From: an uncultured Sphingomonas sp.
GTDB taxonomy: Bacteria > Pseudomonadota > Alphaproteobacteria > Sphingomonadales > Sphingomonadaceae
DNA length: 64,000 nt
Direction: 5' to 3'
Assembly (NCBI RefSeq): GCF_913774285.1
Contig: NZ_CAJYHX010000029.1
Coordinates: 62,001 to 126,000 of the forward strand
Below are positions 49,779-58,907 of the stretch, piece after piece. Each line of letters opens with the position of its first letter. Within the stretch, counting starts at the first letter, position 1. The notes under the pieces were generated by a model. It worked only from the letters and a program-made list of their open reading frames with translations, made no database searches and had not been told where the DNA came from. The translations under genes were made by a program, and so were the position numbers.

Positions 49779-49784
49779 GGCTGG

Positions 49785-49812
49785 GGGCGGGGCTGCCGAG
49801 GCGGCCCCGCCC
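49785..49812. terminator. Bidirectional hairpin after dihydroorotase
   Basis: Perfect 9-bp stem GGGCGGGGC/GCCCCGCCC with a 10-base loop, between the convergent dihydroorotase and DUF1134 genes. No T run follows. Confidence 0.5.
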
Positions 49813-49820
49813 TCACCCGA

Positions 49821-50615
49821 TCAGAAGGGCAGCCAGCGCTGCTTTTCGCTGAACTTCATATAGCCGGCGTTGACGCCCAGCCGCCAGCCGACGCCCAGCC
49901 GCACCGGGATCAGCACGATGTCGCCGCGGCGGAGATACGAGGCCGAGAAGCCGCCGACCAGATAGGCATGGCCCTCGCCCTGCGGGAATCGCTTGTAGAT
50001 CTCCTGGCTGTCGTAGAGGTTGTAGACCAGCACGAACACCTTGTTGGCGTCGCCGCCCAGGTCGAAGCCGATCGACGGGCCGGTCCAGTAGATCGGGCGC
50101 TGCCCCTCGACCTTGTGGAACATCTGCCCCTTGCCGTAGCGCAGCCCGACGCCGATCGCGCCCGAGGCCTCGCTGCCGGCGATATAGGCGTTGGGCTTGC
50201 CCTGGTCCTTGAGGATGTCCTCGAGCAGCTTGGCGAGGCCCGAGGCGCCCTTGCCGAACGTGCCTTCGGCGGCGGCGAGCAGATCGTCCTTCTCGAACGT
50301 GTCGGTCGCCGCCTGGCGCGCGGAGGTTGCAGAGGGATCGGCCGCGGCGGGGCTGGTCGGCGCGGTCTGCACGGGGGGCGGGGGCGTATCGATCGGGGGC
50401 GGGGCCGTGTCCGCGGGCGGATAGGATTCCTGCATCTGCGTCGTGGCGGGCGGCGGCGCGCTCTGCTGCGGCTGTCGCTGCTGCGGCGGCGACTTCAGGT
50501 CCGAATCGATCGCGGTATTGGGGTCGATCGTCGTCATCTGGGCGGCGGCGGGGACGCTGCCCAGCCCGGTGACGGCAACTGCCAGAAGCGTGAACCAACC
50601 CGATCGCATCATCAA
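49821..50615 (-). CDS. DUF1134 periplasmic protein (EipA-like)
   Basis: A 264-residue exported protein. After a signal peptide (WFTLLAVAVTGLGSVPAAAQ) comes a long Pro/Gln-rich linker to about 115. The DUF1134 domain follows: GASGLAKLLEDILKDQGKPN, AYIAGSEASGAIGVGLRYGK, YWTGPSIGFDLGGDANKVFV and GGFSASYLRRGDIVLIPVRL. The Brucella member EipA supports envelope integrity. It ends LGVNAGYMKFSEKQRWLPF. Confidence 0.88.
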   Translation of the reverse strand: MMMRSGWFTLLAVAVTGLGSVPAAAQMTTIDPNTAIDSDLKSPPQQRQPQQSAPPPATTQMQESYPPADTAPPPIDTPPPPVQTAPTSPAAADPSATSARQAATDTFEKDDLLAAAEGTFGKGASGLAKLLEDILKDQGKPNAYIAGSEASGAIGVGLRYGKGQMFHKVEGQRPIYWTGPSIGFDLGGDANKVFVLVYNLYDSQEIYKRFPQGEGHAYLVGGFSASYLRRGDIVLIPVRLGVGWRLGVNAGYMKFSEKQRWLPF

Positions 50616-50774
50616 AATTTCCCGAACCCTGCTGCTTTTGCGGCTGCCATCCTAGGGGCGCAGGGCTGTCGCGGCAATGAATGGGCGCCCGATCGACTCG
50701 ATTTCACGTTCATGTGGTTATCCCCGTTGATTGCGGGCGAAGGGCTCGTTATAGGGCTCGACCTCGGCGCATCC

Positions 50775-50867
50775 GGAGACGTGGGTGAGTGGCTGAAACC
50801 AGCGGTTTGCTAAACCGCCGTACGGGGATTACTCGTACCGAGGGTTCGAATCCCTCCGTCTCCGCCA
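50775..50867 (+). tRNA. tRNA-Ser (anticodon GCT)
   Basis: A 93-base class II tRNA with CCA encoded. Acceptor GGAGACG pairs with CGTCTCC, the anticodon loop is TTGCTAA with GCT, the long variable arm is CGGGGATTACTCG-like, and the T loop is TTCGAAT. Confidence 0.95.
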
Positions 50868-51017
50868 TCTGACCGCTGCCGCGGCTTACTCCGACAATTG
50901 ACGCGATCCGCACTCCGTGGTTGAACCGCGCCCGCGCGGCCCCTAAGTCGCGCGTGCGGCTTGTTACCGCTAACCTGCATTTTCAGAATCATCCTCGACT
51001 ATCGGAGAGATCTCGTC

Positions 51018-52586
51018 ATGGCGCTGACCGGAGAATTGTTCATCGCATCGAAGCGCGTTGCCCGCGACGCCGGCTTCCGCGCCGTTGCCGCCGCCACCGG
51101 CAGCGAGATCGAACCCAGCTTCAGCACGGCGACGCTGGAAGACGTCGATTCCGCCTGCGCCGCCGCTGAGGCCGCGTTCCTGCCCTATTCGAGCCTGCCG
51201 CGCGAAGAGCGCGCCAAGTTCCTCGAAGCCATTGCCGAGGAGATCGAGGCGCTGGGCGACGAACTGATCGAGCGCGCGATGCAGGAAAGCGGCCTGCCCC
51301 AGGCCCGCCTCCAGGGCGAGCGCGGCCGCACCGCCGGCCAGCTGCGTCTGTTCGCCAAGGAACTGCGCCTGGGCGATTATCTCCGCGTCCGCATCGACCA
51401 TGCGATCCCCGATCGCGCGCCGCTGCCCAAGCCGGACCTGCGCCTGCGCATGGTGCCGCTGGGCCCGGTCGCCGTGTTCGGCGCGTCGAACTTCCCGCTC
51501 GCCTTCTCGACCGCGGGCGGTGACACCGCTTCGGCACTCGCCGCCGGCTGCCCGGTGGTGGTGAAGGGCCACCCGGCGCATCCGGGTACGGCCGAGCTGG
51601 TCGCGACCGCGATCCAGCGCGCCGTGGAAAAGACGGGCATGCCCGAAGGCGTGTTCTCGATGGTCGCCGGTACCGCCAATGAGCTGGGCGAGGCGCTGGT
51701 CCGCGATCCGCGCATCACCGCGGTGGGCTTCACCGGCTCGCGCGGCGGTGGCCTGGCGCTGGTCCGCATCGCGCAGAGCCGCCCGGTGCCGATTCCCGTC
51801 TATGCCGAGATGAGCAGCATCAACCCCGTCTTCCTGCTGCCGGCGGCGCTGGAAGCCCGTGCCGAGGCGCTGGGCAAGGGCTATGTCGCCTCGGTGACGA
51901 TGGGCGCCGGCCAGTTCTGCACCAATCCCGGCCTGGTGCTTGCGCTGGAAGGCCCGGCGCTGGAGCGTTTCCTCGCGGCTGCCAGCGAAGCGATGCTCGG
52001 TGCGCCGGCGCAGGTGATGCTCACCCCGAACATCCACAAGGCCTATGAGAGCGGCGTGGCGAAGCTCGCGGGCGTGTCGACCGTCCAGCAGATCGCGCAG
52101 GGCGTCGAAGCCCAGGGCCCGACCTGCGGGCGCGCGGCGCTGTTCACGATGAAGGGTTCGGACTTCCTCGCCGACCCGAGCCATGCCGAGGAAATCTTCG
52201 GCGCGACCTCGCTGCTGGTGCGCTGCGCCAATGTCGACGAGCTCAAGAAGGTCGTATCGCTGCTCGAAGGCCAGTTGACCACCACGCTGCACATGGACGA
52301 CGCCGATGTCGCCATCGCGCAGGAACTGCTGCCGTCGCTGGAGCGCCTGGCCGGCCGCATCCTCGCCAATGGCTGGCCGACCGGCGTCGAAGTGACCGAC
52401 GCGATGGTCCATGGCGGGCCGTTCCCGTCGACCTCGGACGGCCGCAGCACCTCGGTGGGGACGCTGGCGATCGACCGCTACCTGCGCCCGGTGTCGTACC
52501 AGGACCTGCCGGAAGCGCTGCTCCCGGCGGACCTGCGCGATGGTGCCGGCGTGCCGGCGCGGGTGGACGGCAAGCCGACGGTTTGA
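51018..52586 (+). CDS. Aldehyde dehydrogenase, alpha-ketoglutaric semialdehyde type
   Basis: A 522-residue NADP-preferring dehydrogenase. The ATG at 51018 follows GGAGAGA; a start 19 codons upstream is not needed. Motifs: GPVAVFGASNFPLAFSTAGG, AGCPVVVKGHPAHPGT (cofactor Lys), TAVGFTGSRGGGLAL, YAEMSSINPVF (general-base Glu) and TMGAGQFCTNPGLVLA (catalytic Cys). The GQFCTNPG form marks the ketoglutarate-semialdehyde dehydrogenase branch used at the end of pentose and hydroxyproline breakdown. No pathway partner is next to it, so the true substrate is open. Confidence 0.85.
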   Translation: MALTGELFIASKRVARDAGFRAVAAATGSEIEPSFSTATLEDVDSACAAAEAAFLPYSSLPREERAKFLEAIAEEIEALGDELIERAMQESGLPQARLQGERGRTAGQLRLFAKELRLGDYLRVRIDHAIPDRAPLPKPDLRLRMVPLGPVAVFGASNFPLAFSTAGGDTASALAAGCPVVVKGHPAHPGTAELVATAIQRAVEKTGMPEGVFSMVAGTANELGEALVRDPRITAVGFTGSRGGGLALVRIAQSRPVPIPVYAEMSSINPVFLLPAALEARAEALGKGYVASVTMGAGQFCTNPGLVLALEGPALERFLAAASEAMLGAPAQVMLTPNIHKAYESGVAKLAGVSTVQQIAQGVEAQGPTCGRAALFTMKGSDFLADPSHAEEIFGATSLLVRCANVDELKKVVSLLEGQLTTTLHMDDADVAIAQELLPSLERLAGRILANGWPTGVEVTDAMVHGGPFPSTSDGRSTSVGTLAIDRYLRPVSYQDLPEALLPADLRDGAGVPARVDGKPTV

Positions 52587-52596
52587 GGCTTTTCTA

Positions 52597-52626
52597 AGCT
52601 CCCCTCCTGCTTGCAGGAGGGGAGCT
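52597..52626 (+). terminator. Perfect hairpin after the dehydrogenase
   Basis: A 14-bp perfect stem (AGCTCCCCTCCTGC and GCAGGAGGGGAGCT) with a TT loop, 10 bp after the stop codon and before the convergent DUF2971 gene. It shares the CTCCCCTCC core with the intergenic palindromic elements and may be a solo copy working as a terminator. Confidence 0.7.
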
Positions 52627-52639
52627 CGATTTGCCGCTA

Positions 52640-53440
52640 TCAGATTTGAGCTATTTCTAACGCGAAGTGAGTGTCACTTATTTTCGCGTCGTATTGTTTT
52701 AGGTTGAGTGGACTCTGAGAAAGTAGGCCCTCAACAAATTTCCGATCATCCGTAGACATTTTGGCCCCAAATATCACTCCGCAGAGTACCTCTGGTGGAA
52801 ACTTGCGGTGGCCAGGCGGTGACCCATAATCCACCATTCGCTTCTCTCTCTCGTATTCCCAGTCGATCGCTTTGGTGAGTACAGCGTCCTCAAAGGATTG
52901 CTCATCGAAGGTCCGTGTGCCCTCGATTATCGGCCGATCCTTTTCATATTTGACGTCGAACGCCAACCATGGGTTCGGATCCAGACGCTCATGGAAAACG
53001 AAGCAAATGCCTTTGTGAGAGTTCGCGTAATGCGCCCACATCAAAACGGAGTCGGGAAGTGACGAGAAACAGGTCACGGCTGACGATTTGAGAAGATCTC
53101 TAAGCGAATCTCTCATAAGAATTGCGTTCTGTCGCCGACCGCGCGCTCGAATTTCGCGTTTCTGAACGCGGCGGTCATATCGCGAGCTTGAAATGCTACT
53201 TCGCGCTGCCTGTGATATGAAGGATTCTTGCCTGAGCTTCGACATGGACCACTGAACTGTTGGTGCGCAGTCAAACGGATCGTTGAAGGATGCTGGGCTC
53301 TGCCAGTACATGCGATTGTGAAGAATGATGTCGCGTGCTGTATCTCTGCCGTAAGGTCCTTCGAGAGACCTGTACTTGAAGAGCCAAAGTGGATCACCTG
53401 CAAACGGGTGTTCTGTCGTCGAGGCTTCGCTTTGCTCCAT
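52640..53440 (-). CDS. DUF2971 domain protein
   Basis: A 266-residue protein with the DUF2971 marks LWLFKYRSLEGPYGRDTARD, NRMYWQSPASFNDPFDC, and TCFSSLPDSVLMWAHYANSH followed by KGICFVFHERL. The family occurs in genomic islands and defence regions; its activity is unknown. Base composition is more AT-rich than its neighbours, which suggests recent gain. It stands between the dehydrogenase and the glutathione gene and ends just after the 52.6-kb hairpin. Confidence 0.85.
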   Translation of the reverse strand: MEQSEASTTEHPFAGDPLWLFKYRSLEGPYGRDTARDIILHNRMYWQSPASFNDPFDCAPTVQWSMSKLRQESFISQAARSSISSSRYDRRVQKREIRARGRRQNAILMRDSLRDLLKSSAVTCFSSLPDSVLMWAHYANSHKGICFVFHERLDPNPWLAFDVKYEKDRPIIEGTRTFDEQSFEDAVLTKAIDWEYEREKRMVDYGSPPGHRKFPPEVLCGVIFGAKMSTDDRKFVEGLLSQSPLNLKQYDAKISDTHFALEIAQI

Positions 53441-53493
53441 GCTTCCAGCTTATGCCAAAGAAATTGACAAGCCAACAGTGGCGGAGAACGCGA

Positions 53494-53667
53494 TCACCGC
53501 CGCTTGGCCTGATCCAAAGATTTCGCGCGACGCGCGGCAAACTTCGCTTCCACCTCCTCATTGCTCGCGCCTTCGCCACGCCGAATTGACTCGCGCGCAA
53601 GCTCGACCTTCCGCGTCAGGAAGGTCAGATAGCCGTCGCAGCTGCCGTCAGAACTTTGCCTCGCCAT
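53494..53667 (-). CDS. Tiny basic protein overlapping the end of gshA
   Basis: A 57-residue frame with ATG at 53667, overlapping the last 20 bases of the glutamate-cysteine ligase gene in another frame. It reads MARQSSDGSCDGYLTFLTRK and continues VELARESIRRGEGASNEEVE, ending in AARRAKSLDQAKRR. The ARESIRRGEG-x-SNEEVEAKFAARRA part resembles the C-terminal arm of ParD-like antitoxins. No toxin gene lies beside it. Translation by coupling to gshA is plausible. Confidence 0.5.
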   Translation of the reverse strand: MARQSSDGSCDGYLTFLTRKVELARESIRRGEGASNEEVEAKFAARRAKSLDQAKRR

Positions 53668-55024
53668 AGACCCGCGTGATATCCCCCTGCCAGTCGCCGT
53701 GATAGCGATCGAGCAGGATCTGCGCCGGTACCTTGCCGGTGCGCACGATCTCGCGCAGCGGGTCGAGGAAGCCGGATTCGTTGTCGCCCGAGCCGTTCAG
53801 CCGGTTCCGCGCCTTGAGCCCCGCGCCGGCGATCTCCAGCACTTCGCCGGCGATATCTGCCAGCTTGCCGCCGCCGGGGAGGGGGGCATCCAGCGCCAGC
53901 TTCGGCACCGCGCTGCGCAGCGCTTCGCGGCCTTCCATCGACCAGCCCTTCACCAGATCCCAGGCGGCATCGAGCGCGCCCGAATCGTAGAGCAGGCCCA
54001 CCCACAGCGCCGGCAGCGCGCAGATGCGGCCCCAGCGGCCGCCATCGGCGCCGCGCATCTCGAGGAACTGCTTCATCCGCACTTCGGGGAAGGCGGTGGA
54101 GAGATGGTCGGCCCAGTCGTCCATCGTCGGCAGCTCGCCGGGCAGGACCGACAGCTCGCCCTTCAGGAAGTCGCGGAAGCTGAGGCCCGCCGCGTCGATA
54201 TACTTGCCGTCGCGATAGACGAAGTACATCGGCACATCGAGGGCATAGTCGGCATAGCGCTCGTATCCGAAGCCGTCCTCGAACACGAAGGGCAGCATGC
54301 CGGTGCGGGCCGGATCGGTGTCCGACCAGATATGGCTGCGATAGGAGAGATAGCCGTTGGGCTTGCCCTCGGTGAAGGGCGAGTTGGCGAACAGCGCGGT
54401 CGCCAGCGGCTGCAGCGCCAGGCCGACGCGGAACTTCTTCGCCATGTCGGCTTCGCTGGCATAGTCCAGGTTCACCTGGATCGTGCAGGTGCGCAGCATC
54501 ATGTCGAGCCCGAGGCTCCCCACGCGCGGCATGTGGCGCAGCATGATCTCGTAGCGGCCCTTGGGCATGATCGGCAGCTCGGCGCGGGTCTTGTCCGGCC
54601 ACATGCCCATGCCGAGGAAGCCGATGCCCAGCCGGTCGCCGACGGCCTTGACCTGCTTCAGGTGGCGGCCGGTTTCGGCGCAGGTGTCGTGGAGATTCTC
54701 CAGCGGCGCGCCGGAAAGCTCGAACTGGCCGGCGGGCTCCAGGCTGATCGCGCCGTCGGGGCCGGACAGGGCGATGACATGCTCGCCTTCGTAGATCGGC
54801 TTCCAGCCGAATTCGGTGAGGCCGATCAGCAGCGCATGGATGCCGCCGCGCTCTTCATAGCTGGGCGCGCGGTGGCTGCCGTCCATCCAGTAGACGAACT
54901 TCTCATGCTCGGTGCCGATGCGCCAGCGTGTCGCCGGCTTCTCGCCCTTGGCGAAATATTCCACCAGCTGGGCGCGATCCTCGATGACCGCCGCGGTCTT
55001 GGTCGAAACGGTCTTGGTGCTCAT
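53648..55024 (-). CDS. gshA: Glutamate-cysteine ligase
   Basis: A 458-residue enzyme making gamma-glutamylcysteine, the first step of glutathione synthesis. It belongs to the alphaproteobacterial/plant-like branch: PATRWRIGTEHEKFVYWMD, YEGEHVIALSGPDGAISLEP, GQFELSGAPLENLHDTCAE, GMWPDKTRAELPIMPKGRYE and TCTIQVNLDYASEADMAKKF hold the metal and substrate ligands. The end has RLNGSGDNESGFLDPLREIV. Start is the ATG at 55024. It is followed downstream by the 57-residue gene and separated from rsmE by 58 bp. Confidence 0.93.
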   Translation of the reverse strand: MSTKTVSTKTAAVIEDRAQLVEYFAKGEKPATRWRIGTEHEKFVYWMDGSHRAPSYEERGGIHALLIGLTEFGWKPIYEGEHVIALSGPDGAISLEPAGQFELSGAPLENLHDTCAETGRHLKQVKAVGDRLGIGFLGMGMWPDKTRAELPIMPKGRYEIMLRHMPRVGSLGLDMMLRTCTIQVNLDYASEADMAKKFRVGLALQPLATALFANSPFTEGKPNGYLSYRSHIWSDTDPARTGMLPFVFEDGFGYERYADYALDVPMYFVYRDGKYIDAAGLSFRDFLKGELSVLPGELPTMDDWADHLSTAFPEVRMKQFLEMRGADGGRWGRICALPALWVGLLYDSGALDAAWDLVKGWSMEGREALRSAVPKLALDAPLPGGGKLADIAGEVLEIAGAGLKARNRLNGSGDNESGFLDPLREIVRTGKVPAQILLDRYHGDWQGDITRVYGEAKF

Positions 55025-55082
55025 TTTCGCGCCCTTAGCGATGCCGGCGAAACGACGCCAGCGGATTTTTGTACCGTTCGGT

Positions 55083-55823
55083 TTACCAGTCGCCCGCGGC
55101 GCCCATCCACAGGCTTACCGCCGCCGCTGCCGCGGTCTCGGCGCGCAGGATGCGGGGGCCGAGCGCGATTCCGATCGCCTGCGAAACGGCGCGGATTGAT
55201 TCGCGTTCCTCCGCGTCAAATCCGCCCTCGGGGCCGACGAGGATCGCGGCCGGGCCGGGGCGCGCGCGCATCGCCTCCAGCGCCGGCAGGCCGCCCGTTT
55301 CGTCGGCGAAGAACAGGGCGCGATCCGCCGGCCAGTCGCGGAGCAGGGCGGGGAGCTTCACCGGTTCGACCAGTTCGGGCAGGGCGGTGCGGCCGCATTG
55401 CTCGGCTGCCTCGATCATGTGGCTGCGCAGGCGATCGAGGTTGAGGCGATCGATCACGGTGCGGCGGGTGAGGACAGGAACGAGGCGCGCGACGCCCAGT
55501 TCACACGCTTTTTCGGCCACCCAGTCGATCCGGCCCTTCTTGACCGGCGCGGCGCAGAGCCACAGGTCCGGCACCGCCTCATGCGGGCGGAGCTGCTCGG
55601 TGATCTCCAGCGTCAGGTCGCGCTTGCCGACATCGCGGGCGATGCCGAGCCATTCGCCGTGCACGCCGTCGAACAGCTTCACCGCTTCGCCCGGCTTCAT
55701 CCGCATCACCGAACCGAGATAATGCGCCTGGGGACCGTCGATCCGGCGCAGGCCGGGTTCGAGCGGACCTTCGACGAACAGGCGAGGGGCGGATTGCGGC
55801 GGCCAGGCGGGGGTTGCGGGCAT
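55083..55823 (-). CDS. rsmE: 16S rRNA (uracil(1498)-N(3))-methyltransferase
   Basis: A 246-residue SPOUT methyltransferase. HYLGSVMRMKPGEAVKLFDG belongs to the N-terminal PUA-like domain; KKGRIDWVAEKACELGVARL, AAEQCGRTALPELVEP, AILVGPEGGFDAEERESI and LGPRILRAETAAAAAV are the RsmE knot motifs that bind SAM. It modifies U1498 in the ribosomal decoding region. The start at 55823 follows no strong ribosome-binding site but matches the family N-terminus. Confidence 0.92.
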   Translation of the reverse strand: MPATPAWPPQSAPRLFVEGPLEPGLRRIDGPQAHYLGSVMRMKPGEAVKLFDGVHGEWLGIARDVGKRDLTLEITEQLRPHEAVPDLWLCAAPVKKGRIDWVAEKACELGVARLVPVLTRRTVIDRLNLDRLRSHMIEAAEQCGRTALPELVEPVKLPALLRDWPADRALFFADETGGLPALEAMRARPGPAAILVGPEGGFDAEERESIRAVSQAIGIALGPRILRAETAAAAAVSLWMGAAGDW

Positions 55824-55872
55824 GGGGCTGCTGTAGCCGCGCCATGCCCCGTCCGTCCATCCGGGCGCGGCG

Positions 55873-57678
55873 TTACTGCCCTTGGTAGCGGATCTTCCAG
55901 AGCTTGTAGGGGGAGCCGTCGGGGAGCGCCACCGGTTCCAGCCAGTCCGGCACCTGCCCCTTGGCGAGCTGGGCGTAGAAGCCGACCGGGTTGTGCGACC
56001 GGTAGACGGTCGTCTCCGCCATGTTGGGGCAGAGCAGCAGGTACGCCGCCTTGTGGCGCGCGGCGATCGGGCGGAAGCCGTCGGCGGTGCCGGTAAAGGC
56101 GTGGTGGACGTCGAGGATCGCCTGGCCGTTGCGGTGATAGGGGCCCGCGACCGCATTATGGTGCGTCACCACGATCAGCCGCGGCCCAAGGTCGACCTGG
56201 GTGAACATCGTGGCGGCGGGGATCGCGTCCAGCGTGCGCAACTGCGAGGTGCGGGTGCAGGCGATGTTCGCCTGGCGCACCTTGTCGCTGCCGGGCCTGG
56301 CGGCGGTCTTGTTGACCCAGGGCATCTTCACGCCGCTGGCGACCACGCCGACGATGGCGAAGGCAAGCACCGCCACGCCGATCCGCACCCACAGCGGCCC
56401 GCGCCGGACGGCCAGCGGCACCAGGATCCAGATCAGCGCGGTGATGCCGGGCACCGCGAGCAGCTGCGCACCCGGCGCCGCGCGCATCTGCCACAGCAGC
56501 ATCGCGGCGGCGAAGGCGGTGAACAGCGCGACGGCAACCCAGCCGACCAGCTTCGGGCTGCGTCGCGCGTTCCACACCGCGAGCAGCGCGCCGAGCAGGC
56601 CGAGCCCCGCAACGATCGCGACCGGCACTGCCGTGTCGGCCGGATGGCGGTAGATCGGCCGCGCCTCGCGGACGTTCGACAGCCAGGTCTTGTACAGCTC
56701 GTCGGAGACCTGCTCGGGCCGCCCGAGGCATTGCGGGAAGAAATGGATGAAGCCCGCCACGATCAGCCCGCCGGCGACCAGCGCCAGCGCCAGCCGCACC
56801 CAGCGCGACGCGGGGTTGGCCAGCGTCATCGCTACCAGCAGCGCGCCGGCCGCGACCAGCACGCTCAGCCATACCGGCGTCAGCGCGTCGCAGCGCATCG
56901 CCTGGTTGGCGGTGGAGGCAAAGGCCGCGAAGCCGATCGCCGAGCCGCCGCCGAGCGTGAGGCCATAGACCATCAGCCGGGCCCGCTCGGCCGCGTCCCA
57001 AACCCAGCGCAGCGCCAGGATCGCGCCGGCCATGGCGCAGAAGGGAAGGAGCTCCAGCCCGATCGAGAGTGAGAAGGCGCTCGCCAGCCCGACCGTCGCG
57101 CCGCCCCGCTCGCCCCTCGGGTCGGCGATGCCGGCGACGGTCATCGCCAGCGCGGCAAGCTGCCAGCCATGATGGTCGATGCGCAGCGGCGCGTACATCG
57201 GCAGCGTCGTGGTGCACACGCTCACCAGCAGCACCAGCGCGATCGGCCAGGCGAAATTCGACACCAGACGTCGCACGGTCAGCGCGAGCCCGGTCATGGT
57301 GATCGACAGCGGCAGGAGCGGTGCGACGCCGCACGCCCATTTCTCCGCCGTCGCCATGCCGACGAACGGCTTGAGCAGCAGGATCAGCCCGGCGATCGGC
57401 AAATCGACGATGCGCGACCAGTGGATGTCGAATCCGCCCAGCGCCGGGTCCATCCGATACTGGCGCAGATCGTACCAGCCCTGGCCCGCCAGCAGCGCGC
57501 GGACCTGCATCAGCCGCATATTGTCGTCGGTGTCGCCCAGCGTCAGCCAGTAGATATTGCCCTGGCGCTGGGTGATGAACCACACGGTCACGCACGCCCA
57601 GGCGACCAGCGTCCACAGCAGCCAGTGGCGGTCCATTTCGTCTCGAACGCGGAAAAGCCGCTGAATCTTGGGCGTCAA
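55873..57678 (-). CDS. GT-C fold membrane glycosyltransferase-like protein
   Basis: A 601-residue membrane protein with about 11-13 helices. The first periplasmic loop reads WLTLGDTDDNMRLMQVRALL, then GQGWYDLRQYRMDPALGGFD and IHWSRIVDLPIAGLILLLKP; an acidic pair in this loop is the hallmark of GT-C enzymes such as STT3/PglB. A soluble C-terminal domain follows (TMFTQVDLGPRLIVVTHHNA; YLLLCPNMAETTVYRSHNPV). It would transfer sugars from a lipid carrier. It diverges from the gtrA-type gene and stands next to a GT2 enzyme, which together suggest surface-glycan modification. Confidence 0.7.
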   Translation of the reverse strand: MTPKIQRLFRVRDEMDRHWLLWTLVAWACVTVWFITQRQGNIYWLTLGDTDDNMRLMQVRALLAGQGWYDLRQYRMDPALGGFDIHWSRIVDLPIAGLILLLKPFVGMATAEKWACGVAPLLPLSITMTGLALTVRRLVSNFAWPIALVLLVSVCTTTLPMYAPLRIDHHGWQLAALAMTVAGIADPRGERGGATVGLASAFSLSIGLELLPFCAMAGAILALRWVWDAAERARLMVYGLTLGGGSAIGFAAFASTANQAMRCDALTPVWLSVLVAAGALLVAMTLANPASRWVRLALALVAGGLIVAGFIHFFPQCLGRPEQVSDELYKTWLSNVREARPIYRHPADTAVPVAIVAGLGLLGALLAVWNARRSPKLVGWVAVALFTAFAAAMLLWQMRAAPGAQLLAVPGITALIWILVPLAVRRGPLWVRIGVAVLAFAIVGVVASGVKMPWVNKTAARPGSDKVRQANIACTRTSQLRTLDAIPAATMFTQVDLGPRLIVVTHHNAVAGPYHRNGQAILDVHHAFTGTADGFRPIAARHKAAYLLLCPNMAETTVYRSHNPVGFYAQLAKGQVPDWLEPVALPDGSPYKLWKIRYQGQ

Positions 57679-57738
57679 AATCGCTTTCCTCGGATGCTGC
57701 CGCGCATTAGGGCGAGCCCCGGTCAGAGGGCAAGCGAG

Positions 57739-58158
57739 ATGACGGCGGTACTACAGCGAGTGGAAGCATTGCGGGCCAGCGGGGTGCTGGGCCAGCTGAT
57801 CCGCTTCGTCATCGTCGGGGGGCTCTCGACGGTGGTCTATGCCGCCGTCTACTGGCCGCTCGCCACCTATGTTATCAACCCGGTGGTCGCTTCGGTGGCG
57901 GGCTTCCTGGTCGCGGTGGTGTTCGGCTATTTCATGCACAGCCGCTGGAGCTTCCAGGGGCACGGCGCCGAGGAAAATGCGGCGCTGAAACTGAAATTCT
58001 TCGTCGTGCAGGCGACGGGCATGCTGCTCAACGCAGGCTTCACCTGGCTGCTGACCGGCCCCTGGGTCCATGGACCAACCTGGTGGCCGCTGGTGCCGGC
58101 GGTGCTCGTCACGCCCTTCGCGACTTTCGCACTCAATCGCTTGTGGGTTTTCGGCTGA
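57739..58158 (+). CDS. GtrA-family flippase-like membrane protein
   Basis: A 139-residue protein with four membrane helices. LGQLIRFVIVGGLSTVVYAA, VAGFLVAVVFGYFMHSRWSF and the closing TFALNRLWVFG are the GtrA marks. The family is thought to move polyprenyl-phosphate sugars across the inner membrane. The methyltransferase gene starts at the base after its stop codon, so both are co-transcribed. Confidence 0.85.
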   Translation: MTAVLQRVEALRASGVLGQLIRFVIVGGLSTVVYAAVYWPLATYVINPVVASVAGFLVAVVFGYFMHSRWSFQGHGAEENAALKLKFFVVQATGMLLNAGFTWLLTGPWVHGPTWWPLVPAVLVTPFATFALNRLWVFG

Positions 58159-58890
58159 ATGGACCGTATCGTTTACGACCGCATGGCGGCGCATGATTCC
58201 ACCCACTGGTGGTACCGCGCCCGCCGCGACATCCTCGCCGACTATCTGGCGCGCTATGGCGCGGTGCCGAAGGACGCCAGGATCCTCGAGATCGGCTGCG
58301 GCACCGGGCATAACCTGCCGATGCTCGGCGCGTTCGGCGAGGTCGACGCGATCGAGATCGATCCGGCGGCGCGTGCGATCGCCAGCGAACGGCTGGGCAA
58401 GCCGGTCGGCGCCTCGCCGCTGCCCGAGCTGACCGGGGTGGAGCCGGCCAGCTACGACCTGATCGCGGTGCTCGACGTGGTCGAGCATATCGAGGACGAC
58501 GTGGCGGCGCTGAAGGCGATGGCGAGCGTGCTCAAGCCCGGCGGCAAGATCCTGATCACCGTGCCTGCGCACCAGTGGATGTGGAGCGCGCACGACGTGG
58601 TGAACCACCACAAGCGGCGCTATTCGAAGGCGACGCTGCTCGCCGCGCTGGACAAGGCGGGGCTCAAGTGGCGCAAGCTGCGCTGGTTCAACTCGCTGCT
58701 GTTCCCGGTGGCGGTCGCGGCGCGCTTCGCCGGCAAGCTGATGGGCAAGGACGACAGCGACGATTCGCCGCCGCCCGCGCCGCTCAACAAGGCGTTCGAG
58801 ACGATCTTCGGGCTGGAGCGGCATCTGCTCGGCCGGCTGCCGATGCCGCCGGGGCTGTCGATCATCGTGATCGCCGAGCCGAAGCCTTAA
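58159..58890 (+). CDS. Class I SAM-dependent methyltransferase
   Basis: A 243-residue protein. HDSTHWWYRARRDILADYL is typical for this family; ARILEIGCGTGHNLPMLGAF is motif I, YDLIAVLDVVEHIEDDVAAL motif IV and LKPGGKILITVPAHQWMWSA motif VI. A C-terminal hydrophobic stretch (FNSLLFPVAVAARFAG) suggests membrane contact. Methyltransferases of this type sit in polysaccharide or polyprenyl-sugar gene sets; the substrate is unknown. Confidence 0.85.
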   Translation: MDRIVYDRMAAHDSTHWWYRARRDILADYLARYGAVPKDARILEIGCGTGHNLPMLGAFGEVDAIEIDPAARAIASERLGKPVGASPLPELTGVEPASYDLIAVLDVVEHIEDDVAALKAMASVLKPGGKILITVPAHQWMWSAHDVVNHHKRRYSKATLLAALDKAGLKWRKLRWFNSLLFPVAVAARFAGKLMGKDDSDDSPPPAPLNKAFETIFGLERHLLGRLPMPPGLSIIVIAEPKP

Positions 58891-58907
58891 GCATGGTCCG
58901 CCCTTTT

